Shown: positions 26,222 through 34,984, counted from the first letter of the stretch. The stretch: 64,000 nt of DNA from Petropleomorpha daqingensis (GCF_013408985.1 NZ_JACBZT010000001.1:3720001-3784000); one strand, 5' to 3'. Numbers and translations: made by a program. The notes: generated by a model not told the origin, from the letters alone.

Positions 26222-27108
26222 CCGCGGCCGAAGAGCCGCCCCAGCACCCCGCTCGCGCCGCCGACCGTCTTCGCGGCCAGCTGCAGGATCGGCCCTCCGG
26301 GGATGCCCGGCACCGCCTGCACGATCGGCGCCAGCTTCAGCAGCCCGCCGATCTCGCGCACCTTCAGCCGGCGCCGGGCGACGGCCGGCACCGGGTTGAT
26401 CCGGCCCGACGCCGCCTCGAGCAGCACGGCGGCCGGTGCCTCCACCGTCGCCCCCGACGCCTCGCCGGGGCCGACCTGCGTCACCGTCCAGCCCTGGGGG
26501 TCCGCGGCGAACCGCCATCCGCCGTCCGGCGTGGTCAGGGTCGCGCCCCCGGTGATGCCGCAGGCCGCGGCGAGCGCCCCGGTCACGTCGGCGAGCGCCG
26601 CCAGGCCCGACAGCAGCACCTCGTCCGGCACCGGCGGCGCGCCGAGGTCGGCCAGGTCGAGCCCGTGCACGGCCAGCTCGTACGCCTGCCCCAGGACGAC
26701 GGTGAGCAGCGGCAGCCGGCCGACCACCGAGACGGTCGGCGCGGTGTCGAGGTCCTCGGGCTCCTCGGTGAGGTAGCGCTCGGTGGCCTCCCGGTTGGCG
26801 CGCAGCGCGGCGAGCACGTCGGCCCGCGAGGCGTCCCGGTGGGCGGCGACCACCCGCGCGTTCACCGCGTCGACGTCGGGCTGCGGGCCGTCCCCTCCCG
26901 CGCGAGCCGACGCGATGAGGTCGGCCATCGCCGTGTTCTCCGGCCAGAGCCCCAGGTGCACGCAGATCTCCTGCGCCCGCCAGCCCGGCAGCCGCGAGGT
27001 CCGGGAGAGGTCGACGTCCTCGGCCTGGGCGAGGAAGGCGTCCCACGCCGGCAGCACCATGCCGGCGATCTCCTTCCGCCCGGCGTCGGCCATCCCGTGC
27101 GTGCGCAT
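26218..27108 (-). CDS. Maleylpyruvate-isomerase-family mycothiol-dependent enzyme
   Basis: A 296-aa protein of the DinB-like mycothiol family. The N-terminal ~150 residues hold the four-helix domain with metal-ligand pattern LPGWRAQEICVHLGLWPEN, with a second His in YELAVHGLDLADLG, and the C-terminus an SCP2-like domain. Such enzymes use mycothiol as cofactor, but the reaction here is unknown. An ATG at 27124-27126 gives six more residues, but the ATG at 27106-27108 has GGAGA at good spacing. It overlaps the response-regulator stop by four bases from the opposite strand. Confidence 0.8.
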   Translation of the reverse strand: MRTHGMADAGRKEIAGMVLPAWDAFLAQAEDVDLSRTSRLPGWRAQEICVHLGLWPENTAMADLIASARAGGDGPQPDVDAVNARVVAAHRDASRADVLAALRANREATERYLTEEPEDLDTAPTVSVVGRLPLLTVVLGQAYELAVHGLDLADLGAPPVPDEVLLSGLAALADVTGALAAACGITGGATLTTPDGGWRFAADPQGWTVTQVGPGEASGATVEAPAAVLLEAASGRINPVPAVARRRLKVREIGGLLKLAPIVQAVPGIPGGPILQLAAKTVGGASGVLGRLFGRG

Positions 27109-27231
27109 GCCGTCGTCTCCAGCCATGGAGGGCGCGTACCCGCGCACATGCCACGGCAGGCCTGTGAACCGCCACACCCGAACGGGTGAACCCCGGTCAA
27201 GGACCGGTCCGCGGATCCCGATCGCCCAGGT

Positions 27232-28347
27232 GTGGACCGAACCGCGGCAGGGGACCGCCGGGCGACGGACGCGCAGCCGCGCGTCCACCGCCGGCTGGGT
27301 GCTGCCCTGCGCGCGGCGCTCTACCGCAGGCTGGCCGAGGACGACGACCGCGCCGCCTACTGGGTGCGCCACGTCCGCATCGGCGTCCTGCTCACCGAGA
27401 CCGCGTGCGCCGTCTCGCTCGGCTATGTGCTGCTGACCGACACGGCGGCGCACGCGTCGCTGGTCGTCCACTGCCTGCTGGCGGTGGCCGCGTTCGGAAC
27501 CCCTGGCCTGCTCCTGCTCCCGCTGGCGACGTGGATGCGCGACTCGCGCGGTTCGCTGCTGTTCTACGGCTGGAGCCTGGCGGTCACCGTCATCGTCGCC
27601 GGCGTCTCCCGGATCGACGGAGGCAGCTCCAGCCCCCTGTACTCCCTGCTCTTCCTCACCCTGGCCTACATGGCCCTGGCCTATCCCCCGGCGGGTGTGG
27701 TCGTGACGGGCACGCTCATGGCCGGCACCTACGTGTTCGTCGTCGCGCCGCCGCACATCACGCTGTCGGTGCTTTACATCGCGGTCATCATGGGTGCGTT
27801 CACGACGGCCTGCGCCATGGCCTCGGCGAACTCCTGGGACGCCTACGAGCGCCAGATCCAGCTCCTCCGGGCACATCAGGCCCTGGCGTCCACCGATCCG
27901 CTCACCGGCTGCTCGAACCGGCGCGCGTTCCTGAGCCGGCTCGAGACCGCGGTGGAGGAGACCACGCCGACCGTCGTCTGCCTGGTCGACCTCGACGGCT
28001 TCAAGGGCGTCAACGACCGCGGCGGCCACGCCGAGGGCGACCGGGTCCTCCAGCAGGTCACCGCGGCGCTGAACGCGGCGGTGCGCGAGTCCGACACGGT
28101 CGCGCGGCTGGGCGGCGACGAGTTCGCCGTCCTCGCCGAGGTGACGACGGTGCTGCCGGCCGCCGATCTCGCCGAGCGGCTGCGGCAGGCCGTCGCCTTC
28201 GTCGGGCAGCACTGCGGGGTCACCGCCAGCGTCGGTGTCACCGAGGTCGTCCCCGGGGACGACGTCCACGACCTGCTCTTCCGCGCCGACGCCGCGATGT
28301 ACCGGGCGAAGACCGCCGGCGGCAACCGGGTCACCGCCCCCGCCTGA
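27232..28347 (+). CDS. Membrane diguanylate cyclase (GGDEF)
   Basis: A 371-aa protein. About six hydrophobic segments occupy residues 48-200, followed by a GGDEF domain with the intact GGDEF at 294-298 and an inhibitory I-site RESD at 285-288, exactly five residues before it. This should make c-di-GMP from two GTP and be product-inhibited. There is no EAL domain. GTG start; ribosome site weak. The membrane domain looks like a sensor of unknown input. Confidence 0.85.
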   Translation: MDRTAAGDRRATDAQPRVHRRLGAALRAALYRRLAEDDDRAAYWVRHVRIGVLLTETACAVSLGYVLLTDTAAHASLVVHCLLAVAAFGTPGLLLLPLATWMRDSRGSLLFYGWSLAVTVIVAGVSRIDGGSSSPLYSLLFLTLAYMALAYPPAGVVVTGTLMAGTYVFVVAPPHITLSVLYIAVIMGAFTTACAMASANSWDAYERQIQLLRAHQALASTDPLTGCSNRRAFLSRLETAVEETTPTVVCLVDLDGFKGVNDRGGHAEGDRVLQQVTAALNAAVRESDTVARLGGDEFAVLAEVTTVLPAADLAERLRQAVAFVGQHCGVTASVGVTEVVPGDDVHDLLFRADAAMYRAKTAGGNRVTAPA

Positions 28348-28384
28348 CCTTGCCGCGGGTCGGCGACCCGGCCAGCCTGGGGCG

Positions 28385-28636
28385 ATGGCGCGCAGTGGGC
28401 AGAGCCTCGGCACGGTCGTCCGGTGGGACGACGACGCCGGCCGCGGCTGGATCGACCTCCCGGAGCTGCCGGGGGAGTGCTGGGTCGACGCGGCCGTCGT
28501 CCGGCACAGCACCGGTGCGGAGGCGCTCCGGGCCGGTCAGGTGGTCGCCGTCGAGTGGGCGGAACCGGACGACGGCGGGATCCGCGCCGTCCGGGTGACG
28601 CCACGGGAGGACCTGCAGGCCGGCCTCGGCGGGTGA
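28385..28636 (+). CDS. Cold-shock-domain-like small protein
   Basis: An 83-aa protein whose layout follows the CSD fold: GTVVRWDDDAGRGWIDLP in place of GTVKWFNxxKGFGFI, then WVDAAVV, LRAGQVVAVEWAE and GIRAVRV. The aromatic RNA-binding residues are mostly not conserved (WIDL instead of FGFI), so RNA binding is doubtful. ATG start; it is 37 bases after the GGDEF gene on the same strand. Confidence 0.55.
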   Translation: MARSGQSLGTVVRWDDDAGRGWIDLPELPGECWVDAAVVRHSTGAEALRAGQVVAVEWAEPDDGGIRAVRVTPREDLQAGLGG

Positions 28637-29015
28637 GCTGCCGTCGGCGTGGCGTCGGCGAGTCCGCGCTCGCGCCGGCTACTGTGCGTGATCGACGGGC
28701 GGGGGCCGGCGACACGCCGTCCGGGGCACTCGGCGCGTGCTTGACACGACGTCGCAGCACCCGTTCGGAACCGGAAAGGGCCGGTGGACGACGCGCCGCA
28801 GGTCGTGATATAGGCCGTTGACCAGCGGTAAGAGGTAACACACGTCACCTTGCGTCACATTCGGCGCATCCGCCCCACCCCCACTGGCGCGATGGGGTGT
28901 CCATCGGGCAGACTGTCTGCGGGAGCCCTGCTCCGTCATTGCCGAATACAGCGCGTCACCGAATCGGTGGGTCCGTAGGGGAAGACGAGACCGGTCGATT
29001 CGATGGAGGTGCCTC
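28637..29015 (+). other. Non-coding 379-bp region before the DUF3145 gene
   Basis: I see no credible gene here. It is locally less GC-rich than its surroundings. It holds a TTGACA (28741-28746), a TTGACC (28818-28823) and two small perfect dyads, GCAGAC-T-GTCTGC (28908-28920) and CACCGA-A-TCGGTG (28957-28969). No clear -10 box pairs with either TTGACA-type element, so a regulatory leader for DUF3145 is plausible but unproven. Confidence 0.4.
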
Positions 29016-29516
29016 GTGCAGCGACGGTCTACCCAGGGTGTCGTCTTCGTGCACGCGTGCCCGAAGGCGCTCTGCCAGCACGTCGAGTGGGCGCTGGAAC
29101 GCGTCGTCGGCGCGCCGGTGTCCCTGTCGTGGGCCGAGCAGCCTGCGGCGCACGGGTCGTACCGTGCCGAGGTCGCCTGGACGGGCGCACCCGGCACCGG
29201 TGCGAAGCTGGTTGCTGCCCTGCGGGCGTGGCCGATGCTCCGGTTCGAGGTGACCGAGGAAGCCAGCCACGGCAACGACGGCGAGCGCATGTCCTACGTG
29301 CCCGGCCAGGGCGTCTACCGCGCCCCGACCAGCGCCAACGGCGACCTCGTGGTGACCGAGCAGCAGCTGCGCCACCTGGCCGCGACCGCCACCTCCATCG
29401 AGGCGTTCCGGCACGGCGTCGACGAGCTGCTCGGTGCGGCCTGGGACGCCGACCTCGAGGTCTACCGCCACGCCGGCGACGGCAGCCCGGTCACCTGGCT
29501 GCACCAGGTCGTCTGA
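29016..29516 (+). CDS. DUF3145 family protein
   Basis: A 166-aa protein of an actinobacteria-restricted family recognised by its opening TQGVVFVHACPKALCQHVEWA and ERMSYVPGQGVYRA. GTG start with GGAGG six bases upstream. The family is nearly universal in actinobacteria and has no assigned function. A strong terminator follows. Confidence 0.9.
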   Translation: MQRRSTQGVVFVHACPKALCQHVEWALERVVGAPVSLSWAEQPAAHGSYRAEVAWTGAPGTGAKLVAALRAWPMLRFEVTEEASHGNDGERMSYVPGQGVYRAPTSANGDLVVTEQQLRHLAATATSIEAFRHGVDELLGAAWDADLEVYRHAGDGSPVTWLHQVV

Positions 29517-29589
29517 GGAGGAATCCGCAGGTCACGATCTCGCTACGACACACCCGGCCGGGCCGGGACGGCATCGTAGTCTGAGGGTC

Positions 29590-29632
29590 CGGCCGTCCGG
29601 ACGCCGTCGGGGAAGCGGCGTCCGGACGGCCG
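29590..29632. terminator. Strong hairpin terminator
   Basis: A 17-bp perfect stem (29590-29606 with 29616-29632) and a 9-base loop. It lies between the DUF3145 stop and the convergent accD gene, so it can stop transcription from both sides. Confidence 0.85.
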
Positions 29633-29673
29633 TTCCACGTGTCGCCCTCGCCGTGTGGCCGCCAGCCTCGGGG

Positions 29674-29718
29674 CACACCGCGAGGGGCGCCACCACACCG
29701 CGAGGGTGAGGCGCCCCT
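29674..29718. repeat. Short direct repeat and hairpin at the accD stop
   Basis: The 13-mer CACACCGCGAGGG occurs at 29674-29686 and 29694-29706. A 9-bp stem (29683-29691 with 29710-29718) runs into the accD stop codon. It may aid termination of the fatty acid operon; no other role is seen. Confidence 0.4.
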
Positions 29719-31129
29719 ACAGCGGGATGTTGCCGTGGGCGCCGCGGCCGGCGGACGCCGTCGCCAGCGCCTCGACCAGCCGGCGCCTGGTGCAGGTCGG
29801 CTCCACGACCTCGTCGACCACGCCGATCTGCAGCGCCCGGTTCACCCCGCCGGCGATCCTCTCGTGCTCGGCGGCCAGCTGCTCGTGCAGCGCGTCGCGC
29901 TCCCCGGGAGGCGCTGCGGCCAGCTTCTTGCGGTGCAGGATGCCGACGGCGGCCTTCGCGCCCATCACCGCGACCTCGGCGCCCGGCCAGGCGAAGACCT
30001 TGGTCGCCCCGAGCGAGCGGGAGTTCATCGCGATGTAGGCGCCACCGAACGACTTGCGGGTCACCAGGGTCACCCGGGGGACGACGGCCTCGGCGAAGGC
30101 GTGCAGCAGCTTCGCCCCGCGGCGGACGACGCCGTCCCACTCCTGCCCGACCCCGGGCAGGTAGCCCGGGACGTCGACGACGACGAGCAGCGGGACGCCG
30201 AACGCGTCGCACATCCGCACGAACCGCGCCGCCTTCTCCGCCGACGCGGAGTCCAGGCAGCCGCCCAGCCGCAGCGGGTTGTTGGCGATCACCCCGACCG
30301 TCCGCCCGGCGATGCGGCCCAGCGCGGTGACGATGTTCGGCGCGAAGCGCGGGTGCAGCTCCAGGCCGGGGGAGTCGAGGAGCGCGGCCACCAGCGGCTT
30401 GACGTCGTAGGCGCGTTGCGGCTGGTCAGGCAGCAGCGCGCGCAGGTCGACGTCCGGCTCGTCCACGGCGGGGGCGAACGCCCCCTGGTTCGCCAGCAGG
30501 TCGACCGCCTGCCGTGCGGTGTCGAGCGCAGCGGGCTCGCTCTCGGTGACCACGTGGACGACGCCGGAGCGGCGGCCGTGGGTGTCCGGACCGCCGAGCT
30601 GCTCCTGGTCGACGACCTCGCCGGTGACCGAGCGGACGACGTCCGGGCCGGTGACGAACACCCGCCCGGCCGGGCCCATGATCACCAGGTCGGTGAGCGC
30701 GGGACCGTAGGCGGCACCGCCGGCGGCCGGCCCCAGCACGACCGAGATCTGCGGAACCCGCCCCGAGGCGCGCACCATCGCCGCGAACACCTCACCGACG
30801 GCGTGCAGCGCGACCACGCCCTCGGCCAGCCGCGCCCCGCCGGAGTGCCAGATGCCGACCACCGGCACCCGCTCGCGGACGGCGGTGTCGATCGCGTCGA
30901 CGATGTGCCGGCAGCCGTCGACGCCCATCGCGCCGCCCATGACGGTTGCGTCGCTGCAGTACGCGACGGCCGGCGCGCCCTCGACCGTGCCCCGCGCCGC
31001 CAGCACCCCGGAGTCGTCGGCGGGCACCAGCAGCTGCATCGACCCTTCGTCGAACAGCCGCAGCAGCCGCGCCGCCGGGTCCCGGGGGTCGGCGACGGGG
31101 GCCGGGGGAGCGGCCTGCAGCGTCGTCAC
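29717..31129 (-). CDS. accD: Acyl-CoA carboxylase carboxyltransferase (beta) subunit
   Basis: A 470-aa carboxyltransferase. It has the N-half CSDATVMGGAMG and WHSGGARLAEGV, and the C-half NNPLRLGGCLDSASAEKAARF, VPGYLPG and VTRKSFGGAYIAMNSR; the Gly-Gly-rich loops form the acyl-CoA and biotin oxyanion holes. It needs a biotinylated alpha subunit, which is not in this operon. GTG start overlaps the fabF stop (GTGA). Last gene of the fab operon, so it likely supplies malonyl-CoA for fatty acid synthesis. Confidence 0.9.
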   Translation of the reverse strand: MTTLQAAPPAPVADPRDPAARLLRLFDEGSMQLLVPADDSGVLAARGTVEGAPAVAYCSDATVMGGAMGVDGCRHIVDAIDTAVRERVPVVGIWHSGGARLAEGVVALHAVGEVFAAMVRASGRVPQISVVLGPAAGGAAYGPALTDLVIMGPAGRVFVTGPDVVRSVTGEVVDQEQLGGPDTHGRRSGVVHVVTESEPAALDTARQAVDLLANQGAFAPAVDEPDVDLRALLPDQPQRAYDVKPLVAALLDSPGLELHPRFAPNIVTALGRIAGRTVGVIANNPLRLGGCLDSASAEKAARFVRMCDAFGVPLLVVVDVPGYLPGVGQEWDGVVRRGAKLLHAFAEAVVPRVTLVTRKSFGGAYIAMNSRSLGATKVFAWPGAEVAVMGAKAAVGILHRKKLAAAPPGERDALHEQLAAEHERIAGGVNRALQIGVVDEVVEPTCTRRRLVEALATASAGRGAHGNIPL

Positions 31130-32367
31130 GCCGTCGTGAACACCAGGGCGATGTTGTGCCCGCCGAAGCCGAAGGAGTCGTTGACGGCGGCGGAGAACGA
31201 CGCCTTGCGCGGCTCGCGACGCACGATGTCGAGGGCCTGGACCGCGGCGTCGTCGTCCGGGTCGTCGAGGTTGGCCGTGGCCGGCACGATCTGGTCGCGC
31301 AGGGCCAGGATCGTGAACACCGACTCCAGGGCGCCGGCGGCGCCGAGCAGGTGGCCGGTCTGGCTCTTCGTGGCGGTCACCAGCACGTGCTCGCCGATCG
31401 AGCTGCGGATCGCCGCCGCCTCGGCGGTGTCGCCGACCGGTGTGGAGGTCGCGTGCGCGTTGACGTGCCCGATGTCGGACGGCGACAGACCCGCGTCGCG
31501 CAGCGCGGCGCCGATGGCCCGCGCGGCGCCCTCGCCCTCGGGGTGCGGGGCGACCAGGTCGTAGCCGTCGGCGGTGGCACCGGCACCGGCCACCCGCGCG
31601 TACACCGTCGCGCCGCGGGACTTCGCGGAGTCGGCCCGCTCGAGGACCAGGGCCGCCGAGCCCTCGCCGAGCACGAAGCCGTCGCGGGCTTTGTCGAACG
31701 GCCGCGAGGCGCGCTCGGGCTCGTCGTTGCGGGTGCTCATCGCCCGCATCGCGGCGAAGCCGGCCATCGGCAGCGGGTGGATGCAGGCCTCTGTGCCGCC
31801 GACCAGGACGACGTCCGCCCGGTCGAAGCGCAGCAGGTCCAGGCCCCAGCGGATCGCCTCGGCGCCCGAGGCGCAGGCCGAGACGGGCGCGTGCACCCCG
31901 CCCTTGGCGCCGATCGCGAGGCCGACCGCGGCGGCCGGTCCGTTCGGCATGAGCATGGGGATGGTGAAGGGCGAGACCCGCTTGGGGCCCTTCTCCTCCA
32001 GGACGTCGTCCTGGCCCAGCAGGGTCAGCGCCCCGCCGATGCCGGTGCCGAAGACGACGGCGATGCGCTCGGGCGCGACGTCGAGCTGCGCGGCGCCGGA
32101 GTCCTCCCAGGCCTCCTGCGCGGCGACGACGGCGGCCTGCTGGCTGCGGTCGAGCCGGCGGGCGCGGACCCGGTCGAGCTGCTCGACGGGGTCGCTCGCC
32201 ATGCGCGCGACGAGCTGGGCCGGGTACTCCTTGGCCCAGTCGTCGGTGATCCGGCTGACGCCCGACCGCCCGGCCAGCAGCGCCTCCCACGTGCTGGCCA
32301 CGTCCCCGCCGAGCGGCGTGGTGGCGCCGAGGCCGGTGACGACGACGTCACTGGTTGACGTGCTCAT
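31126..32367 (-). CDS. fabF: 3-oxoacyl-ACP synthase II (FabF/KasA-B)
   Basis: A 413-aa condensing enzyme with the Cys-His-His triad: Cys165 (VSACASGAEA), His305 (VNAHATSTP) and His339 (SQTGHLLGAAG), plus Lys334. It elongates acyl-ACP with malonyl-ACP in the cytosol. ATG with GAGGGA upstream, 45 bases after the ACP gene. Length and motifs are typical. Confidence 0.93.
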   Translation of the reverse strand: MSTSTSDVVVTGLGATTPLGGDVASTWEALLAGRSGVSRITDDWAKEYPAQLVARMASDPVEQLDRVRARRLDRSQQAAVVAAQEAWEDSGAAQLDVAPERIAVVFGTGIGGALTLLGQDDVLEEKGPKRVSPFTIPMLMPNGPAAAVGLAIGAKGGVHAPVSACASGAEAIRWGLDLLRFDRADVVLVGGTEACIHPLPMAGFAAMRAMSTRNDEPERASRPFDKARDGFVLGEGSAALVLERADSAKSRGATVYARVAGAGATADGYDLVAPHPEGEGAARAIGAALRDAGLSPSDIGHVNAHATSTPVGDTAEAAAIRSSIGEHVLVTATKSQTGHLLGAAGALESVFTILALRDQIVPATANLDDPDDDAAVQALDIVRREPRKASFSAAVNDSFGFGGHNIALVFTTA

Positions 32368-32412
32368 GTCTGTTCCCTCCAGAAGGAGATGGCCGGGCAG
32401 TCGGACGGGGCC

Positions 32413-32658
32413 TCAGCCTTGGTTCTTCTCGATGAAGCTGATCGCGTCGCCGACGGTCTTGATGTTGCCGAGCTCGTCGTCGGGGATGGCGACACCGAAC
32501 TTGTCCTCGACGGCGGTGGCGATCTCGACCATCGACAGCGAGTCGACGTCGAGGTCCTCGGTGAAGGACTTCTCGGGAGTGGCGTCGGCGGGGGTCACGC
32601 CGGCCACCTCCTCCAGGATCTCGCCGAGTCCGGCCTGGATCTCCTGGGTGCTGGCCAC
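32413..32658 (-). CDS. acpP: Acyl carrier protein
   Basis: An 81-aa acidic four-helix protein. Ser40 in DVDSLSMVEI takes the 4'-phosphopantetheine arm that carries growing acyl chains. The frame is open further upstream, but the GTG at 32656-32658 with GAGAGAGGA before it gives the normal ACP length. It lies between fabH and fabF as in Streptomyces. Confidence 0.92.
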   Translation of the reverse strand: MASTQEIQAGLGEILEEVAGVTPADATPEKSFTEDLDVDSLSMVEIATAVEDKFGVAIPDDELGNIKTVGDAISFIEKNQG

Positions 32659-32713
32659 GCGGGGTCCTCTCTCTCGGAAGGTGGCGGCATCCACGTCGGA
32701 CGCCGCCGTCGTC

Positions 32714-32731
32714 CCGGGACGGGTGTCCCGG
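32714..32731 (-). other. Intra-operon stem-loop between fabH and acp
   Basis: A 7-bp perfect stem (32714-32720 with 32725-32731) with a 4-base loop lies in the 87-base gap before acp. It could be an attenuator or an RNA processing or stability element, which would fit the high need for ACP; that role is inference. Confidence 0.4.
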
Positions 32732-32745
32732 CTGACGACAGGATT

Positions 32746-33714
32746 TCAGGGAAGGCGCAGAACCTGCCCGGCGAAGGTGAGCCCGGCGCCGTAGCCGAGC
32801 ACCAGCGCGAGGTCGCCGGACTTCGCCTCGCCCGACTCCAGCAGCGCCGACAGCGCGAGCGGGATCGAGGCGGCCGAGGTGTTGCCGGACTGGACGATGT
32901 CGCGGGCGATCACGGTGCGCTCGGGCAGCCCCAGCTTCTTGACCATCGACTCGACGATGCGCAGGTTCGCCTGGTGCGGGGCGAAGACGTCGATGTCCTC
33001 CGGCCCGACGCCGGCGCGCTCCATCGCCTCGACCAGGGTCTCGGTCAGCTTCGTCGTCGCCCAGCGGTAGACCGCCTGGCCGGCCATCGCCATGAAGCCG
33101 GTGCCGGCGACGATCTCGATCGCGTTGTGCTGGTCGCCGTCGCTGCCCCAGGCCACCGGGCCGATGCCCGGCTCGTCGGAGGCGCCGACGACCGCCGCGC
33201 CGGCCCCGTCGGCGAAGATCACCGCGGTGGCCCGGTCGGTCATGTCGGTGACGTCGGTCAGCCGCTCGACGCCCACGATCAGCGCGTTGCGCACCGACCC
33301 GGCGCGGATCGCGTCGTTGGCCAGGCCGAGGGAGTAGCAGAACCCCGCGCAGCCGGCGTTGAGGTCGAAGGCGCCGGGGCGCCGGATGCCCAGCCGGTAG
33401 CCGACCTGCGGGCCGATGCCCGGGATGGGGTGCCGGAGGCTGGCGCTGGCGGCGATGACCATGTCGATCTCGTCGGGGTCCAGCCCGCTGGCCGCGATCG
33501 CCTTGCCGCCGGCGGCGACAGCCATCTCGACGAGCGTCTCGTCCTCGCCGGCCCAGCGCCGCTCGGCGATGCCGACGCGGGACTGGATCCACTCGTCGTT
33601 GGTGTCCATCACCTGGGCGAGCTCGTGGTTGGTGACCCGCCGGCGCGGGCGGTAGCCGCCGATGCCGAGGATGCGGGCGCCGGGGGCGCCCTGACGCTGC
33701 TGGAGCGTGGTCAT
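32746..33714 (-). CDS. fabH: 3-oxoacyl-ACP synthase III (FabH)
   Basis: A 322-aa KAS III that starts fatty acid synthesis by joining an acyl-CoA primer to malonyl-ACP. The triad is Cys122 (NAGCAGFCY), His247 (PHQANLRI) and Asn278 (SGNTSAAS). ATG overlaps the upstream lipoyl-like gene's stop (ATGA). Length is typical. Confidence 0.93.
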   Translation of the reverse strand: MTTLQQRQGAPGARILGIGGYRPRRRVTNHELAQVMDTNDEWIQSRVGIAERRWAGEDETLVEMAVAAGGKAIAASGLDPDEIDMVIAASASLRHPIPGIGPQVGYRLGIRRPGAFDLNAGCAGFCYSLGLANDAIRAGSVRNALIVGVERLTDVTDMTDRATAVIFADGAGAAVVGASDEPGIGPVAWGSDGDQHNAIEIVAGTGFMAMAGQAVYRWATTKLTETLVEAMERAGVGPEDIDVFAPHQANLRIVESMVKKLGLPERTVIARDIVQSGNTSAASIPLALSALLESGEAKSGDLALVLGYGAGLTFAGQVLRLP

Positions 33715-33965
33715 GCCGAGACCTCCGGGTAGAGACGGGCCAACGGGTCGCCTGCGTCGACCAGGTCGCCCTCCTGCACGAGCCACTCGGCGAGTACCCC
33801 GTCGTAGCCGGCCGAGACGTCGACCTCCTCGCGCCGGCTGCGCACGCGACCCAGCGGCGTGCCGGCGGGGAGGAGGGTGCCCTCGGCGACGTCCGCCGGG
33901 CTCACCGTGCCGCGCACGGGAGCCACGACGACACGCCAGCCGAAGAAGCTGCCGAGATCAACCAC
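33711..33965 (-). CDS. Lipoyl/biotinyl-like domain protein lacking the acceptor lysine
   Basis: An 84-aa protein with the lipoyl-domain outline: VAPVRGTVSPADVAEG, GTPLGRVRSRREEVDV, then GVLAEWLVQEGDLVDAGDPL. In true carriers the hairpin reads ETDKATVEV or EAMKME; here the aligned position is Arg45 (RSRREEVDV) and no Lys occurs in the protein at all. So it cannot be biotinylated or lipoylated in the normal way. GTG start overlaps the fabD stop by eight bases and its stop overlaps fabH, so it is tightly embedded in the fab operon. A structural or scaffold role is inference. Confidence 0.7.
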   Translation of the reverse strand: MVDLGSFFGWRVVVAPVRGTVSPADVAEGTLLPAGTPLGRVRSRREEVDVSAGYDGVLAEWLVQEGDLVDAGDPLARLYPEVSA

Positions 33966-34905
33966 GAGCCGCCCCCAGCAGCTCCCGCGCCCGGTCGAGG
34001 TCGGCGGGGCCGGAGACGGCGAGCACCTCGATGTCGCTGCCCTTCCACTCGCGCTTGGCCAGCCCGGCCAGCGCGCCGGCGGGCGGCAGCTCGACCGCCG
34101 CGGTCACGCCGAGGTCGCGCAGGGTGGCCAGGCAGGCGTCGAAGCGGACCGGGCTGGTGATCTGGCTGACCAGGCGCGAGAGGGCCTCCGCGCCGCTGCC
34201 CACGGCCTTGCCGTCGGCGTTGGACAGCAGCTGGCGGCTGGGATCGGCCGGCCGCAGCCCGGCGACCAGGCCCTCGAGCTCCTCGCGCGCCGGGGCCATG
34301 TACGCGGTGTGGAAGGCGCCGGCCACCGACAGCGGCAGCACCCGCGCCTTGGCCGGCGGGTCGGCCTTCAGCGCGGCCAGCCCGTCGAGCGAGCCGGCCA
34401 CCACGACCTGGCCGCCGCCGTTGTAGTTGGCGCCCTGCAGCCCGTGCTGCTCCAGCGCGGCCTGCAGCTCGTCGGGGTCGCCACCGAGGACGGCGGACAT
34501 GCCGGTCGGCGTCTGCGCGCAGGCGGCGGCCATCGCCCGGCCGCGGACGGCGGTGAGCGCGATGGCGGCCTCGACGCTCAGCACACCGGCCAGCGCGGCC
34601 GCGGTCAGCTCGCCGACGCTGTGCCCGGTGATGACGACGTCGTCGGCCGGCGCTCCCGGCTCGGGCAGCGCGCCAAGCTCGCGGGCGATGAACAGGCTCA
34701 TCGCGACCACCAGCGGCTGCGTGACCGCGGTGTCCTTGATCGCCTCGGCGTCGCCGGTCGTGCCGAGCGTCAGCAGGTCGGCGTCGGCGATGGCACCGGC
34801 CCAGTGGAAGAAGGACTCGGCGCCGGGGAGGTCGAGCCAGTCGGCGAGCATCCCGGGCTTCTGAGCACCCTGTCCGGGGGCGAGGACGGCGAGCACGTCC
34901 CTCAC
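33958..34905 (-). CDS. fabD: Malonyl-CoA:ACP transacylase
   Basis: A 315-aa transacylase that loads malonyl onto ACP. It begins VLAVLAPGQGAQKPGM, with nucleophile elbow GHSVGE (Ser96) and His199 (AGAFHTAYM). The GTG at 34903-34905 is used here; a second GTG nine bases on (34894-34896) is possible. First fab gene behind the FasR-like regulator. Confidence 0.92.
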   Translation of the reverse strand: MRDVLAVLAPGQGAQKPGMLADWLDLPGAESFFHWAGAIADADLLTLGTTGDAEAIKDTAVTQPLVVAMSLFIARELGALPEPGAPADDVVITGHSVGELTAAALAGVLSVEAAIALTAVRGRAMAAACAQTPTGMSAVLGGDPDELQAALEQHGLQGANYNGGGQVVVAGSLDGLAALKADPPAKARVLPLSVAGAFHTAYMAPAREELEGLVAGLRPADPSRQLLSNADGKAVGSGAEALSRLVSQITSPVRFDACLATLRDLGVTAAVELPPAGALAGLAKREWKGSDIEVLAVSGPADLDRARELLGAARG

Positions 34906-34963
34906 CCTGCCGGAGATCACCGCCGTCCGCGCCCGGGGAGCGGCACGAAAGGACACCGGTGAT

Positions 34964-34984
34964 CTTTGGAGGGTTCCTACAAAG
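34964..34984 (-). promoter_or_regulatory. Candidate FasR operator upstream of fabD
   Basis: A 21-bp imperfect dyad, CTTTG-n-AGG-nnn-CCT-n-CAAAG, lies 59 bases before the fabD start in the 130-base gap after the FasR-like gene. It is unusually AT-containing for this DNA. A second dyad, GTGGT-AGAG-ACCAC, sits at 35019-35032. Position next to the regulator suggests FasR binding; sequence match to a known FasR box was not tested. Confidence 0.45.
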
